Assembly (NCBI GenBank): GCA_022539475.1
Contig: VCMS01000114.1
Location: 124,001-188,000, forward strand
Reading direction: 5' to 3'
Source of the DNA: Gracilaria domingensis
Taxonomy: Eukaryota > Rhodophyta > Florideophyceae > Gracilariales > Gracilariaceae
Length of the DNA: 64,000 nucleotides
Part shown: positions 11,284 to 22,938 of the stretch, piece by piece
Layout of the letters: each line of letters starts with the position of its first letter
Numbering within the stretch: the stretch's first letter is position 1
Program-made: the position numbers and the translations under genes
The notes under the pieces: model-generated
Told to the model about the DNA's origin: nothing
The model's input: only the letters and a program-made list of their open reading frames with translations
The model's database searches: none

Positions 11284-12510
11284 ATGACGCCGGGAGCCAT
11301 TACACGCACCACCATTCTGCCGGGCAGCTATACGTGCAGCATGCTCCGTTCGCCTCTGGTCAGTGTTGACCATTCCACCACGATCCCAACAACCATCGCT
11401 GACACGCCTGTCACCACGGCGACGGCACCCGTGGCGGACACGGCCGCTGAAGAGATAGAGGCTGTGCCGGTGCCTTCGCCACAGCCGGATCTGCGTCATC
11501 CTACTTGCCTCCAAGTTCCATGCGTTTTTGCTGACCTTGTCGTCGACAGCAGCGTAGCTTTACATTGTAAAGTGTACAGCGTCCAGTTTCAATGTGCGTG
11601 ACATGCATTGAACCCAGTAATTACAGTTGCTGTCAACGAGAGTGCTCTAGTAGCACTCATCATCATCATGATGGTCATGACCAGCACACGGCTCTTATAA
11701 TCATCGGGCACTCCTCCCTCACGCCTAAGCTCTCGATGCCGATATCCGCGACCCCTAGACCCTCCGCTTTATCGAAATCGCTGCGCCGCTGCGGCACGTG
11801 CAGCTGCTGTGATTCAATGCGATCATAAGCGCCCGAGCGTATTCGTATCGTTTCCGTGAAGCGGCGCGACGATTTCCGGCGCTTTATGGCGGAGAAGCAA
11901 CTTCTGTTCATTGAGCGACGCGAAGCTCGCATGGCACGAGACAAACAGCCGAGCAGGGCCGATGAACAGGTCCATGGGCTGGACTTGCACGAGCAGGAGC
12001 TGGAGTGTCAAGCACATAACGAGCAGACGGATGACAACGCACGCGTTGTGGTGGATATGTCATGGTGAGGATGAAACTCTTTCAGCTTCGAAACCTCAGG
12101 ACGATGAAGATGAAGTCGCAGCGAGTTCGAAACTAATGTACACCCAATGACCAGTTAGCGATCTGTTGCAGCAGCCTGCTGCTCAGACGCAAGCCACCAA
12201 CGAAACGCTTCGTGCGATTCCGCTGCGAGACACCGACAGCGATGCAGACTCGTTTCATACTGCAGAAGAAAACGAGAAGCAACAGCAGCGCGAATGGAAA
12301 GGTACTCTGCAAACCCAGTCTCAGGGCTCGAAGCATTCCGATCTCATTCAGAGCGTCGACTTTCAGCAACTCAATGTTAGTGCTGTCACCTCTGTGCCGT
12401 ACAAATCCCCCCAATCCATTAACTCTAACATTATTGTCAAGGGTCCCTCAGAAGGGCGAAGCAGCGACAGTCCCTATATCAATACCCCTTTGACTTGAAA
12501 CAACTTCACT
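11284..12510 (+). other. GC-rich segment with charged, Gln-rich frames
   Basis: Unrelated to the copia element it abuts. Frames at 11856-12068 ('FRRFMAEKQLLFIERREARM', strongly charged and probably helical) and 12166-12498 (Gln/Ser/Asp-rich, disordered) look like parts of one low-complexity protein. The 12166 frame continues the 11911-12150 frame across one TGA. I recognise no family. It could be a gag-like region of another element or a decayed host gene. Confidence 0.3.
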
Positions 12511-12643
12511 CACAACTCAAGAGTCCACCAAGTACAAAACGGGCCCAAATCACAAACACTTTTCCAATCTTCAGAGCGAGAATCTGGAAGATACTGTTTC
12601 AGCATGAAGACAAACTCGCGCCCATATTGACGAAAAGTCGTTC

Positions 12644-12921
12644 TTGGAAAGGCATGACTTACCTCCTGATTTAGTGTCCTTGCGTTCTGATATATCTCTT
12701 CCCTCTTCTCCGATCTTGTGCTCCGATTGCGAAAGATGGAGAGCAAGGGTGCAGGAACTTGAACTCAAGTTCGAGGCGTTCACCTCTGCCTTGATTGCTC
12801 GCGAGATGGAAACCTCCGCTATGAGAACGAGAGTTGCAGCTGCTCGCAATCAAAGACTTCCAAAGACGGCGGCCCAGTTATCTGAGGAGTGTGAAAATCT
12901 TCGCGTTACGACCGAGTGTCT
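12644..12921 (+). CDS. Putative coiled-coil protein exon
   Basis: Open stretch encoding a Leu/Glu/Arg-rich segment ('ERWRARVQELELKFEAFTSA', then 'EMETSAMRTRVAAARNQ' and 'LSEECENLRVTTECLV') that looks like a coiled coil. A CxxC pair ('LCSDCE') precedes it. It ends at a plausible splice donor (GTACGC at about 12922). The partner exon is not identified, so this is an unrecognised protein fragment. Confidence 0.35.
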
Positions 12922-13157
12922 GGTACGCTTTTCATGTGCTTCAGTTGGCCACGGAGTTTTGTCGCCGTGGTTGCGCGCTATTTTGCATAAGCTGATTTCT
13001 CTTTTCTTCTTTTTCCTTCTGTTCCTTTTTTATCTCTTGCTTTGGTTCGCGCTACGTATTAGTTTCACAAACTTGAAAGGTATCAAGGAGCGGAGGCGGA
13101 CAAGAAATGACCATGAGCGATAGGTTCTCGTTGGGGAAACCCAGTACGGCAATTATA

Positions 13158-14129
13158 TCATGAAAACAATGACTTTCGCTGTGGTGGCCGGAATGATGTG
13201 CAATTCATACAAGGGTGGTACCCACATGCTTTGCTCTGCGGGCATTTCTGGAATTCTGGAGCAATCAAGAACGTATACCAATTATATCTCTTGCACGTAA
13301 CTAGTTTGACATCGCGACATTCTTCGCATTTGTAACTTTTACCTTCTGGTACCTTAATCTGAACTCGTTTCGAGAGTGGATGCGAAGCGAATATTCCGAA
13401 GGTGTTTTCGAGTTCTGCTGATACTTGTTCCGAGAGACCAATTTCCTGAACATGATCTTTTGAAAGTTGGAAGAATTGCATAGAATCGCACTCTTCGCTA
13501 TCTTTTGCGCGTACGTAGTCGATGACAGGTATTCGCTTCTTTAGCGCATCAATTTTCGTGCTTTCGATGCGTCCGTCATCTGTGTATGGACAATGACGGC
13601 AGCGATGAGTTCTTTCATAACCATGTGATGTGGCTTTTACGTCGCAACAATTTCCTCGTTTGAGATGTGCATAGAACTTGGAAACTGTGTAGCCACTACC
13701 TGGATCGAAGTACGTGACATCTCCTTCGGCGTTACACACTCAATGTAATAAATTGATTCTTGCTCTTGCCGACAGGGATTCCCATCTTTCTCCCGTGCAT
13801 GTTCGCGCTAGCTTCTCATCGGCGAGGTATCTGCGAGCAGATTCTTCCAGAAAAGTCCGGTCCCAGATGTTCTGCGGTATTTGCTGCCCATTGACATTAT
13901 TGAAGGCGAGGAGCTCCAAAGTGCTTATTCGTTCTGGATCTCGGTGAAGAAGCTTTGTTACCTTGATTGCCGCGTTGGCGACTTGCAATTCGTCTGGGGT
14001 TAGTGACATGGAGACTGCACAAGCCAGTTTTTGGCGATTGTGTCGAGCCCAAAGTCGATATGTTCTTTGCCACGGAAGCAGGAGCGGCGAAATCCTTATA
14101 AGCATCATACAAGGCTGATGTTCAAGCAA
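13158..14129 (-). pseudogene. Unrecognised Cys-rich protein frame with one in-frame TGA
   Basis: A single minus-strand frame of about 320 codons is interrupted only by one TGA (13740-13742). The N-terminal half is helical ('DELQVANAAIKVTKLLHRD'). The C-terminal half has several Cys/His pairs ('HRCRHCPY', 'YKCEECRD', 'CPQSKACGYHPCMNC') that suggest zinc binding. I do not recognise the family. The composition and intactness suggest a real former gene, either from the host or from an unidentified element. Confidence 0.4.
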
Positions 14130-14670
14130 GAAGGCAAATAATACACCGTTTCCCCACGTTGTTCAACGTTCTGTGTGTTCACGAGCACCAGTTTCTGGAA
14201 TCAGCTCAGAGGTTTCGACAAATTCATTCCCTTTTCTGACTTTCATGAAGCTGGCATCTTTTCGCCTTGGGCGCGTATGGAGGGATTACTGATTCCAGAG
14301 GCCGCTTGAGCCATGTTGACCGAGGGTAAGGTGAAAGAGGTAGAGAAAACGAGCGACGCCGATCAATTTCTTTGATCCACACTTTGGAATCTCATCACGA
14401 AAACGTCCAATAGAAACGGTTCTCCCACGTGTCGATTCTGGGACGAAGGACCATCGTCAACATGAAAAATTGTGATCCACACGCTATCCAATACACGTAT
14501 CTTATCTGTACCTCGGTTTTGCCGGTCACATTTTCCGGCTAGAGGAAGGGAAAAATGTCTACGTTGAGTAGGATATCATTCCGAAAAACACCAACACGCG
14601 TTCAGAGCTCTATGGAGGACGGTACGTAAATCCTAGTTCTCTTGTACTCATTTGGTTACCTTAGCCCTCC
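14130..14670. other. Intergenic stretch, no gene seen
   Basis: No conserved frame. A plausible GT-AG intron (14622-14672, GTACGT...CTCCAG) begins near its right end and leads into the exon described next. Confidence 0.4.
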
Positions 14671-14672
14671 AG

Positions 14673-14810
14673 TTCTCAGGTCTTCTGCTCACGCAGCTGC
14701 AATTCGTATGGTACACAACTAAAGGAGCAAACTCTTTCATTCCTCGCGACGTTGTCCTTGTTGATGACCGCCAGCGTGCTATGGATTATCTCTCCCCCAG
14801 CGTGTGCTCA
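14673..14810 (+). CDS. Candidate exon of an unidentified spliced gene
   Basis: An open stretch lies between a splice acceptor (CCCTCCAG ending 14672) and a good donor (GTAAGA from 14811). One frame reads 'LQFVWYTTKGANSFIPRDVV' then 'LVDDRQRAMDYLSP', which looks like a membrane-adjacent protein segment. I do not recognise the family, and a second open frame competes. Whether it belongs to the downstream ABC1 kinase gene is unclear. Confidence 0.3.
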
Positions 14811-15189
14811 GTAAGACATCCTTAAGCCCGCTCAGTTTCTCTCCCACCTTCTGCGTTTTTGAGCTCTACCTTCGAACATTTTGCATGTTTTCGCTCAACA
14901 ATCTAATCGATCCTTGGAATTTTGGAGACCTGCATTAGCAATATGGTTATCTTTCAAAATAACCCAAGCGAACGTTGCTATACAGAGTCCATATAGGCCA
15001 CTATCTTGGCCTCGAAAGGCCTGGTCCCATCAAAATGAGAAAGCCGGCAAAGTGCGTGTCAACAAAAGCACCGGACAGTGTCAGACCGTCCAAAGAGTTT
15101 CGGAAATTATAACCTAACTGTTTCTTTCGTTGTACCCGTAGATGATGTTAAAGTTGTGCACGGAGATGAAAGTATGTGTTCTAAACTAG

Positions 15190-16573
15190 TCAAAAGAGGT
15201 CTTCTACGTTCACGGGTTTTCTAACGAGCGCGTATATTTCATTGACACTTTCTTCTATAAGGGGTTCTATGTTAAAGCAGGTAGGTGCATATTCGAACCA
15301 TGGGACTCGTTAGCTTCATACTGAGCAGAATTCTTACTCGCTTCTGCACTTTTATCAGGTCAAATTATTGCTCTTCAGGCGTTTGTTCCTCAGGTCATCA
15401 GGGATACACTACGCGTTCTTCAAGACAATATGCCACCTATGGATGCCCCGACAGCTCGCCAGGTAATCGAAGAAGAACTTCAAAAGCTAGGTCTGGCTAT
15501 GGACGTCTTTGAATCTCTGGACGTCCAGACTGTCCTAGGAAGTGCCAGCATAGCCCAAGTGCATCGCGGTGGTCTTCGGAATGGGAATGTTGACGTCGCA
15601 GTCAAAATTCAGTATCGCAACATTGAAAGTCTCATGATGGCAGACCTTGCCAATTTCCGCTTACTTGGCGAGATTTTGCAGCGTACAGAGCTTAAATTCG
15701 ATCTTGTCCGACCGGTACAAGAACTCTCCCGTCAGCTTGCTTTGGAATTCGACTTCAAGAACGAAGCGAGGAACATGGCTGAGATTCGGTACGCACTGCG
15801 CAAAGTCAAACAAATGTCTGTGCCTGAAGCTATTCCAGGGCTTGTGTCGAGAAGGTTGCTGGTCATGACTTTTTTGGACGGTATCCCTCTGACCAAGTTA
15901 GATGGGGCTTTAGAAAAAAGAGAGACACGGACAGTTCGCCTTGTTGGGCGTAGAATCATGAAGAACCTGACTGCTTGTTACGGAAAAATGATTCTCACCG
16001 ATGGCTTCTTCCAAGCTGACTGTACTTGTCTGATTTCTTATCGTCATGCATATGTTATTCTTATTCCTTTCTTAACCTTTCGTATGTGTGCGTATCTTTT
16101 TCGGTATATGTTCGCAGGTCACCCAGGAAATATAATAGTACGGAACGACAGGGTTGATAGTGGACTCCTGGATTTTGGTCAGACGAAACGTTTCTCCAAT
16201 GAGACAAGATTGACTTTTGTGACACTCGTCGATGCAATGGCGAGAAAAGATACAACAGGGGTAGCTACAGGCTTGTAGGAGCTTGGCATTCGCGTCGGTC
16301 ACAAACCAGGGCGAGAAAAACGAAGAGGTCTTGCAAAGCATGCGCTTACATTAGAAGAAAAGAATGGATTATGCGATGTTTGACACGGCATCGGTCCCCG
16401 GTGTTAGTGATAACCCGTTTGGTGAGGAAAGTACGATGAAGGAGGGCTCTATTGATGACCTTCGCAAGGATTTGTTCTTATTACTGAGAACCATGCAAAT
16501 TCTGAAGGGCTTATGTCATGCAACATTTAATTCTGACTTTTCCATGATCTCGTCTTGGGGACACACGGCTTGA
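15190..16573 (+). pseudogene. ABC1/ADCK (UbiB-like) atypical kinase, broken
   Basis: Member of the ABC1/ADCK/UbiB atypical kinase-like ATPases, which in mitochondria and plastids support quinone and lipid metabolism. Motifs in order: the KxGQ region (FYVKAGQIIAL, split by intron 15281-15358), the Ala-rich-loop equivalent 'LGSASIAQVH' (about 15538), the Lys of 'VAVKIQY', 'EFDFKNEARN', the catalytic loop 'GFFQADCHPGNIIV' split by intron 16022-16117 (GTACTT...TTCGCAG, phase 1), and 'LLDFGQ'. Joining at these introns restores the motifs exactly. An in-frame TAG (16276-16278), where relatives read Gln or Arg before 'ELGI', and a frameshift near 16360 break the C-terminal lobe. Conserved tail sequence still follows to about 16570 ('ILKGLCHA...SDFSMISSW'). 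The 5' exons are not resolved. Confidence 0.85.
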
Positions 16574-16579
16574 GCGGAG

Positions 16580-17430
16580 TTGAACAAGTCGAATTGGTGG
16601 AGATTGTCGTTTTGAGCTGGATACTGTCTTTTTGTACTACAACCGTTTAGTCTTCTTCTTTCTGCCTACGAACAGCTCTTCAACCACTTCTAAAGCGCGA
16701 AATTTACGGCTATGTGATCTCTACGAAGCGCTATCGGAGAGAGCCCTGTGGGCTTTAACACACGCAGCCTTGTTTCGGACTCAGATTCACTCTTCTTTCC
16801 GTTTTGAGTTCCCAAATTGAACGGGCAATTAACATATTCATCTCACGGCTAACGACTTTTTTCACTGGTTTCTTTCTCAACTATTAAAAGTCAGTCAAGG
16901 AGAGAGGATTCCACTGCACTTCACTGCCTTCTTCGTAAGCCACGCCACTGCTATCTATTGTTTCGGAGAAGCAAAAGGACCGTCGGTAAAAGTTGACACA
17001 CCGAAGGGGTGAATATCCTCGACACTTCGCAGTGCCTTGTTATCCGAAAATTATTTTTTACCGATGTGCACGTCAATTTAAGAGAGATGTGGACGTTTAC
17101 AAACCACATTTACTTCAACTGTCGAACCAATCACATGATCCGCTGAAATCAACGACTATCACGAAGTTGGCGGTCTTGGCAATTGCATTTGCCCATGTTG
17201 AAGACCATCCGATGCAGACCAGAAGGATGTCCAAGTGTACAAGTGTATGTCGTAAGGAGCTCAGCGTGACGTCAACGGATCGTGCAAGTGCATGGGACAT
17301 GAAAGACATCAAGTTTGTGTGCCCATCTTCTCTTCCAAGAATGTCCAGAGTGCCAGAGTATATCGTTAACAGATTCGCAGGCTTGTCCGGTCTCTTTATT
17401 CCCTTGCACTAGTAGCGGAGTGCCCAGAAA
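16580..17430. other. Intergenic stretch, no gene seen
   Basis: Short frames only. I find no conserved protein, no clear repeat and no RNA gene between the ABC1 kinase and IspE. The IspE promoter should lie in its right part, but no convincing TATA box is visible. Confidence 0.4.
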
Positions 17431-17500
17431 GATTCGAACGGTTACACGCGCATAACAGAAGGATAGTTCTCCGCGATTTTCAAGTCTCCGTTGCATCAAC

Positions 17501-18768
17501 ATGTATCCTTGCTTTATCTCTGCCTTCAGCAACAAATCCTTTGTACAGCGTAGACACAATGGGCAATCGAAAATATGCCAATTATGGCCCGTGATGACCG
17601 CGTCAAGGTCACTTTCAGATGAAAAATCCGGGGTGTCGCCGGATGAATGGGACCTGAGTTTGGGCAGCCCATCAAAGATAAACCTATTTCTTCGCGTCGT
17701 TGGAAAACGCGCTGACGGTGAGTAGAGAAACGCAATAAGCAAGCGACCCTCGAAGAACTTCGATCGGTATCGCAAGTTTTCTAATTTGGTTTCAATGACA
17801 TATGAATCTCCAGGTTTCCATGAACTTGCATCTCTGTTCCAGTCGATATGTCTCCATGACACATTAGACTTCTCAGCTAAGACAGAGAGAGACGCCAATC
17901 CGGAGCGGGATTCTCTGGAATGTGTCAAATGAGAAATCCCTACCGATTCTTCAAACCTGGTGCTTCGAGTAATCAGCAAATTTCGTGAGAAGACCGGCAT
18001 ACAGAATTACATTCGCGTCCGCCTCGAAAAGCGCGTCCCCCGTGAAACCGGCCTCGGAGGTGGCTCTGCAAACGCCACAACCGCTCTGTGGGTCGTCAAT
18101 GAATTGTGCGGCAAACCATGCACAAATGACGAACTGGCGCAGTTTGGAGCGGAATTCGGATATGACATCTCCTTCTTCCTGTCGGAGGGAACTGCTTACT
18201 GTACCGGTCGTGGTGAGATTATGGAAACGATACCGTGATTACCCCCTCAGTCGTTGTATATTGTGAAAGCGGCAGAGGGACTGTCCACCGCGGAAGTGTT
18301 CAAAAGCCTCGACATGTCCGAATGTTCCGACAAGAACCCGCGGGAACTGCTGCGGAAAATGGAGAAAGGGGTGATTTTTGCGGATTTTGTTAATGACTTA
18401 GAGATTCCTAGTTTCCGCCTGATGCCCAAGTTGAAAAAACTGAAAGAAGGGTTGTACAAAGCAGGCTTAACCGTAAGTTTCACAACCATCTGAAGCTTTC
18501 CGGATGCTTCAACCAAAAGATACACCAAGAACGAAGAGTTTCTAACGGAATTTCCTTTAATTGTTCTGCTTTCCTCACAACACAGGTGGTTTTGATGAGC
18601 GTTAGCGGCACGTCATTCTTCTGCCTCGGGCAGCCTTGGAGTGACGACTTCATGGAAGTGTTCCCAGCCCAACACAATGTGCAGGTGTTCAAGTGCTTCT
18701 TTCATGGTAGACGATATGCCGATATGTGGTATTTCGAACAGCCGGCATTGACTCCAAAGAAATATTAG
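17501..18768 (+). pseudogene. ispE: IspE, 4-diphosphocytidyl-2-C-methyl-D-erythritol kinase, with two in-frame TGA codons
   Basis: GHMP-family kinase that phosphorylates CDP-methylerythritol in the plastid MEP pathway. Exon 1 (17501-17717) has a transit-peptide-like N-terminus, then 'SPSKINLFLRVVGKRADG'. Intron 1 is 17718-17813 (GTGAGT...CAG). Exon 2 (17814-18472) gives 'FHELASLFQSI', 'IPTDSSNLVLRV', the ATP loop 'ETGLGGGSANATTALW', 'EFGYDISFFL' and 'EGLSTAEVFKSLD'. Intron 2 is 18473-18585 (GTAAGT...CAG). Exon 3 (18586-18768) gives 'VVLMSVSGTSFFCLG' and ends TAG. All three exons join in frame. The only lesions seen are TGA at 17930-17932 and 18236-18238, both at poorly conserved positions. 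It is either a young pseudogene or a case of stop recoding. A 242-residue frame on the opposite strand is a shadow. Confidence 0.85.
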
Positions 18769-18849
18769 GTGAGATGAGTAGTATGTCGAAGAACAGCGAC
18801 ACGAATGGGGAGGTGATTGAGAATATATACTAGGGGCCTTTTACGCGCA

Positions 18850-19836
18850 GTTACTTGACGAAATCGTTAATGGCGCCGCAAAATTGATCCGGCATCTGAG
18901 ATTCTCTGAGATTGGAGCCAGTGGCCGGCATCCGATGTGATGACCAGTTTTGTGTTCGGAAACAAGGAGTTGAACGTACGCATAGCTTGAAATGGCACAT
19001 ACTTGCTGTTGCCGCCTCGAATGACACATGTAGGTCATTTGCAGCGAAGCCCGTCCTGTTGTGGAAAGGCCATAATACTGGGTAGAGAAGCAAAAATAGC
19101 GTCCAAATAAACTCTCCGTCGATACTTTGTCACCGCGTTTCGTTTGGCAGTGAGATTAGTCATGAGGAAGTTGCGCACCGCATCAGATGTGACGCAATTT
19201 GCTGACAGTTGTCGATCGACGTCCTCATCCTCACGCGTCTGTACGCTAGAGAGATCGACGTTGAGCATGGCGCGACTGGCAAGAAGGGAGTCGGAAGGGT
19301 CTTTCGTCGGTCGGTACTGAATTGGCGCAATGTCCACATCGATGAGCTCAGAGACCAGATGGGGACGTGACAGTGCGAGATGCATGGCCAACTTGCCGCC
19401 CATGCTGTGCCCAATTACGGTCGCTCGCTCTATGTGACGCTGGTCGAGAAAGTGAGGCAGGTCGGCAAGTATGGTATCGTACCTCATAACTTAAGGAAAA
19501 GATACGTGCGGCGATCGGCCATGGTTGCGAACATCGAGCGCAATCTTCTCGCGTTCAGACACTGCACATGACATTGTTCGCCAGTGAGAAGGATGATGCA
19601 GGGGCGACGCTAGTGCCGGTCGAAATGGCACGTACCAAAGCCGGGGCGATTGAGCAGAGAACGGTAGGTGGACTCGGACGCCAGGTCTCGTGTAGCACGA
19701 CGACAGGCGGCGCATCGGACGCAGCTGCCGTAGTGCGATGGGGTACGGTGACGGAGTGGAGAGAGACGGGTGTAGGAGGAAGGGAGCAGAGACGACGGGC
19801 GGAGCAGAACAGCGGAGCAAGGCGTGGGCGCATGTT
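18850..19836 (-). pseudogene. ABHD11-like alpha/beta hydrolase, copy 1, broken
   Basis: Mitochondrial-type ABHD11 alpha/beta hydrolase. Exon 1 (to 19636) has an Arg-rich, presequence-like N-terminus and 'PPVVVLHE'. An intron at 19635-19562 (GTACGT...GTGCAG) leads to 'IALDVRNHGRSPHVSF', the nucleophile elbow 'VIGHSMGGKLAMHLAL', 'ELIDVDIAPI', 'NFLMTNL', 'RGGNSKYVPFQAM' and the catalytic His in 'ITSDAGHWL' (about 18910). Breaks: a frameshift in exon 1 after 'VVVLHE', TAA at 19488-19490 (copy 2 has Tyr there) and TGA at 19035-19037. All catalytic residues remain. Tandem paralogue of the gene at 20300-21270. Confidence 0.85.
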
Positions 19837-19849
19837 GCTGTGAGGTACT

Positions 19850-20290
19850 AGAGGTTATACTGTAATGGATGATGGATACTTGAGCGGGGTTGCTTGAAGT
19901 GCAGAGGAACCGCGGGCGAGGACAAAAGCTTTTTGGTGTGGTCCTATGACACACTTACAAGTGATGTGTGGATTCCACACGTCCAAACTGTGGACTGCAC
20001 ATCTCGTGGACAAAAATCCATAAAGCAAACGCAATTCGGTTTACTTGGGCATGGCGTTAAACATCATGTTCTGGTTCTGCAGATTTTGCAGCCTTCGTGA
20101 TCGAGTCCGAAAGCGTCTTAGACTGCGAAGAAAGTCGCAGGCTTTATTTGGGTGCTATTTAGCCACAGTACCAAGGATACAACAACACATTCATGACACG
20201 CATCTCCAAAGCAATGGCAGATACAGTAGGTGCTGCGACGGCCTACAACACGATCGCGGAGGTGACTGATAAATAGCGAGGGCGTATTCA
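19850..20290. other. Spacer between the two ABHD11-like copies
   Basis: Sequence between the start of copy 1 and the end of copy 2, both on the minus strand. No conserved frame. It should contain the promoter of copy 1, but no clear TATA box was seen. Confidence 0.4.
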
Positions 20291-20299
20291 CACACAGTT

Positions 20300-21268
20300 A
20301 CCTGACGAAATCGTTAACGGCGGCGCAAAATTGACTCGGTATCTGAGATTAGAGCCAGTGGACGGCATCAGATATGGTGACCAGTTTTGTGTTTAGAAAC
20401 AGGGAGATGAACGTACTCATTGCTTGAAACAGAACATGCTAGCTCTTACCGCCTCGAATGAAACATGCAGGCTCTTTGTAGGGACGTCCATCCTGTTGTG
20501 AAAAGGCCATAGTACACGGTAAAGAAGCATAAATAACATCCACACTAACTCTCCATCAATACTTTGTAGCAGCGTTACGGTCGGCAGTTAGATTACTCAT
20601 GAGGAACTTGCACAACGCATCGGATCTGACAAAGTTTCTCAGACCAATGTCGATTGACGTCCTGGCGCTTCTGCACAGCGGAGAGATCGACGTACAGCAC
20701 GGCGCAACTGTCGATGAGGGCGTCCGCAGGGTCGCTGGAGGCTTTGTACGGAATGAGCGCAATGTCTACAACGATGAGCTGAGACACCAGCTCGGGGTGT
20801 GAGAAAGCAAGATGTATGAATAACGTGCCCCCTATGCTGTGAGCATTTACGCTGACTCGCTCTATGTTACACTGTTCAAGAAAGTGCAGCAAGTCAGCGA
20901 ACATGGTGTCATATGTCATGACGTACGCGAATGAAACGTACGGTGATCGGCCATGATTACGTAGATCGAGCACAAAAGTCTCGCGCTGAGGCACAGTACA
21001 TGACACACTAAGTCAGTAGCAGGACGTTGCGTGCACGACGGCGCTGTGGGACTGGAAAATACGTACCAAATTCGGGATAATGGAAAAGCGAACGGTAGGT
21101 GGACTCCGACCAGAGAACACCATGTAATACGACGACGCACGGGGCCTGGGTGGCGGGTGTCGGCGTGCGAGGAGGTATGGTGAGGAAATGGAGGGCGATG
21201 GGGTAGAAAGGGACGGAGCAGAAACGACGGACGGAGCAGAGCAGCTTGGCGAGACCGGCGCCCATCAT
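20300..21268 (-). pseudogene. ABHD11-like alpha/beta hydrolase, copy 2, more decayed
   Basis: Paralogue of the 18850-19836 gene, in the same orientation. Exon 1 keeps the presequence-like N-terminus and an open 'CVVVLHGVLWSESTYRSLFH'. The intron at 21066-20986 (GTACGT...CTCAG) sits at the same position as in copy 1. Exon 2 gives 'FVLDLRNHGRSPYVSFAYVM', the nucleophile region 'AHSIGG' (the family's first Gly changed to Ala), 'QLIVVDIALI' and a damaged C-terminus with 'FIRGG' and 'SDAVHWL' (the family's Gly changed to Val). A frameshift and stops follow 'NAATKY' near 20560. Confidence 0.8.
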
Positions 21269-21599
21269 GCCCACATGATAGTGCGATCACAAACGATGCC
21301 GCAAGGCAGAGCGTTTTGCAGATGATGCGGATTTGGAGAGGGACCAGTACGTATCGAAGTCGGGCAGTGTGTAGGGCGCGTCCGATGATATGCAAGGGCA
21401 TAAGGTGGCGCAATGCAGAGCGCCGGGTGTGGGGGAGATAGACTCGTCCCGAAGGAGCATAGAAAACGGGCGCAATAGGGAACTGGGGTGAGAGAATCGC
21501 GAATAAGGTGAGAAGAAGAAGCTCGAAACGCACGAGGTTTGCCATTTCTCATTCGCGACCTCTTCATTTTCGTTAGCGCTTTATCAATTTGCATTGAGC

Positions 21600-22930
21600 A
21601 TTCGTTTATAATTACAACATTTCTTTGCTAGAACACTTGCGACAACAATTGCCACAGCCAATTGAAAATCTGTTGGAACGTGTTCAAACCCTGTTACAGT
21701 GAGTAATGAACAAGCAATGAGCATTTAAAAATAAAAACCCACATAATTACAATTTTTTGAACATTAAACGACATAGAGTTTTGCTTGGGCTAGGAAACTC
21801 GTGATCGTTTTGACATGTGCCGATTGGTTCATTGGAATTTGGCCTCCTCAGCACACAATTGGATCAGAAACTGATGCTTTCAGGGTCGTGAGAACTTTCA
21901 GAGACTACAATAGCACCGCAAACCTTGTGTCTTGGAACCACTGGTTAATAATGTTGCCAGGATGGGTGCGTTAGTGCAAACTAGAATTTCTTGGATACGA
22001 CTAATTCTCTCTTCTTCTTATGTGTTTTATTGTCTACGGCGCCCAGAATTCATTCGGATGCCGTGCTCCAGAGCAGTTTTGATATTCCCAATTTTATTAA
22101 TACAACGTTTTCCGTATGGGAGAAAACTGGTCTTGTCCGCTGCTAAGCTCTCCTGTGATCATCGCGCTATGTCACTGGTGGCCTGGCGGTATCCTGCTCG
22201 GATGATCGGGATTATGTTAATTCATTGTAATTTGGCTTTTGTATGCTTTTATATCTAATTGTTTCTGAGCGAGTTATGATAGGAAGAGGTCATAAGCTGT
22301 GGAAAGACGTCAACCAGAAGACGAAAGTTTCTCACATTACAGATATCCTACTTTTTCTTGATGTATGACAAATTACTTCCGTTTACATGGTATTCAATGC
22401 CGCTTAACCTTTGTATGTGGCAGCGTTTCTCTCCCGACTGTGTAAGAGAAACTTTACTAAGTTATTTCTCTTTATCAAAAGTCTTATTCAACATTGAAGA
22501 AATCTTGGACCGGTAGTGTTGCGGGGCATATTGAATTCGTATTAATGTCTTACATATATCTTCATCGTGCAGTCGCTCGGACTTACGGCCAGAGGAGTGC
22601 CTTTACGACGCTCTACTAACAATGAACTGCTCAAATCACTTTCACGTGTGCAACTCATCAGGGACGTATAAAGTATATTGTCGTTGGTTCGAGGAGAGAA
22701 AACTTGTTTACTGAGTGGAAGAAGATGTCAGATCATTGTACACGGGAAATTAAAAACCTGCAAAAAACGTTTTCCCAAGGCTGCAGCGGTCACTTAGTGC
22801 AGGAAACCGTTGGCAGACTGTCCAGGTCGGTATAATAGAAACACTTGTTGTGCTTATGCTGTGCTCGTGGAACCGTTGCAGCGCTAAGAGTTATGTTCTA
22901 TACCATTTCAATGGTTTCACATCATGTGGT
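21600..22930. other. Intergenic stretch, no gene seen
   Basis: AT-richer than the flanks, with only short frames. I see no terminal repeats of the CMC family here, although the left end of the CMC element at 23.8-27.6 kb was looked for. Confidence 0.4.
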
Positions 22931-22938
22931 CAATCGTC

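Noticed and set aside
11184-11601. A hypothetical protein frame across the copia/GC-rich junction
   Set aside because: It spans the end of the copia fossil and unrelated sequence, so it is a chance frame.
17272-18000. 242-residue frame on the minus strand
   Set aside because: It overlaps IspE exons on the plus strand, crosses the IspE intron and shows no domain. It is a shadow of the real gene.
19568-19843. Plus-strand frame with Arg/Gly-rich product
   Set aside because: It is antisense to exon 1 of ABHD11 copy 1 and explained by that gene.
22043-22070. CCCAGAATTC as the left end of CMC copy 1
   Set aside because: Similarity to the terminus stops after five or six bases and no subterminal word array follows.
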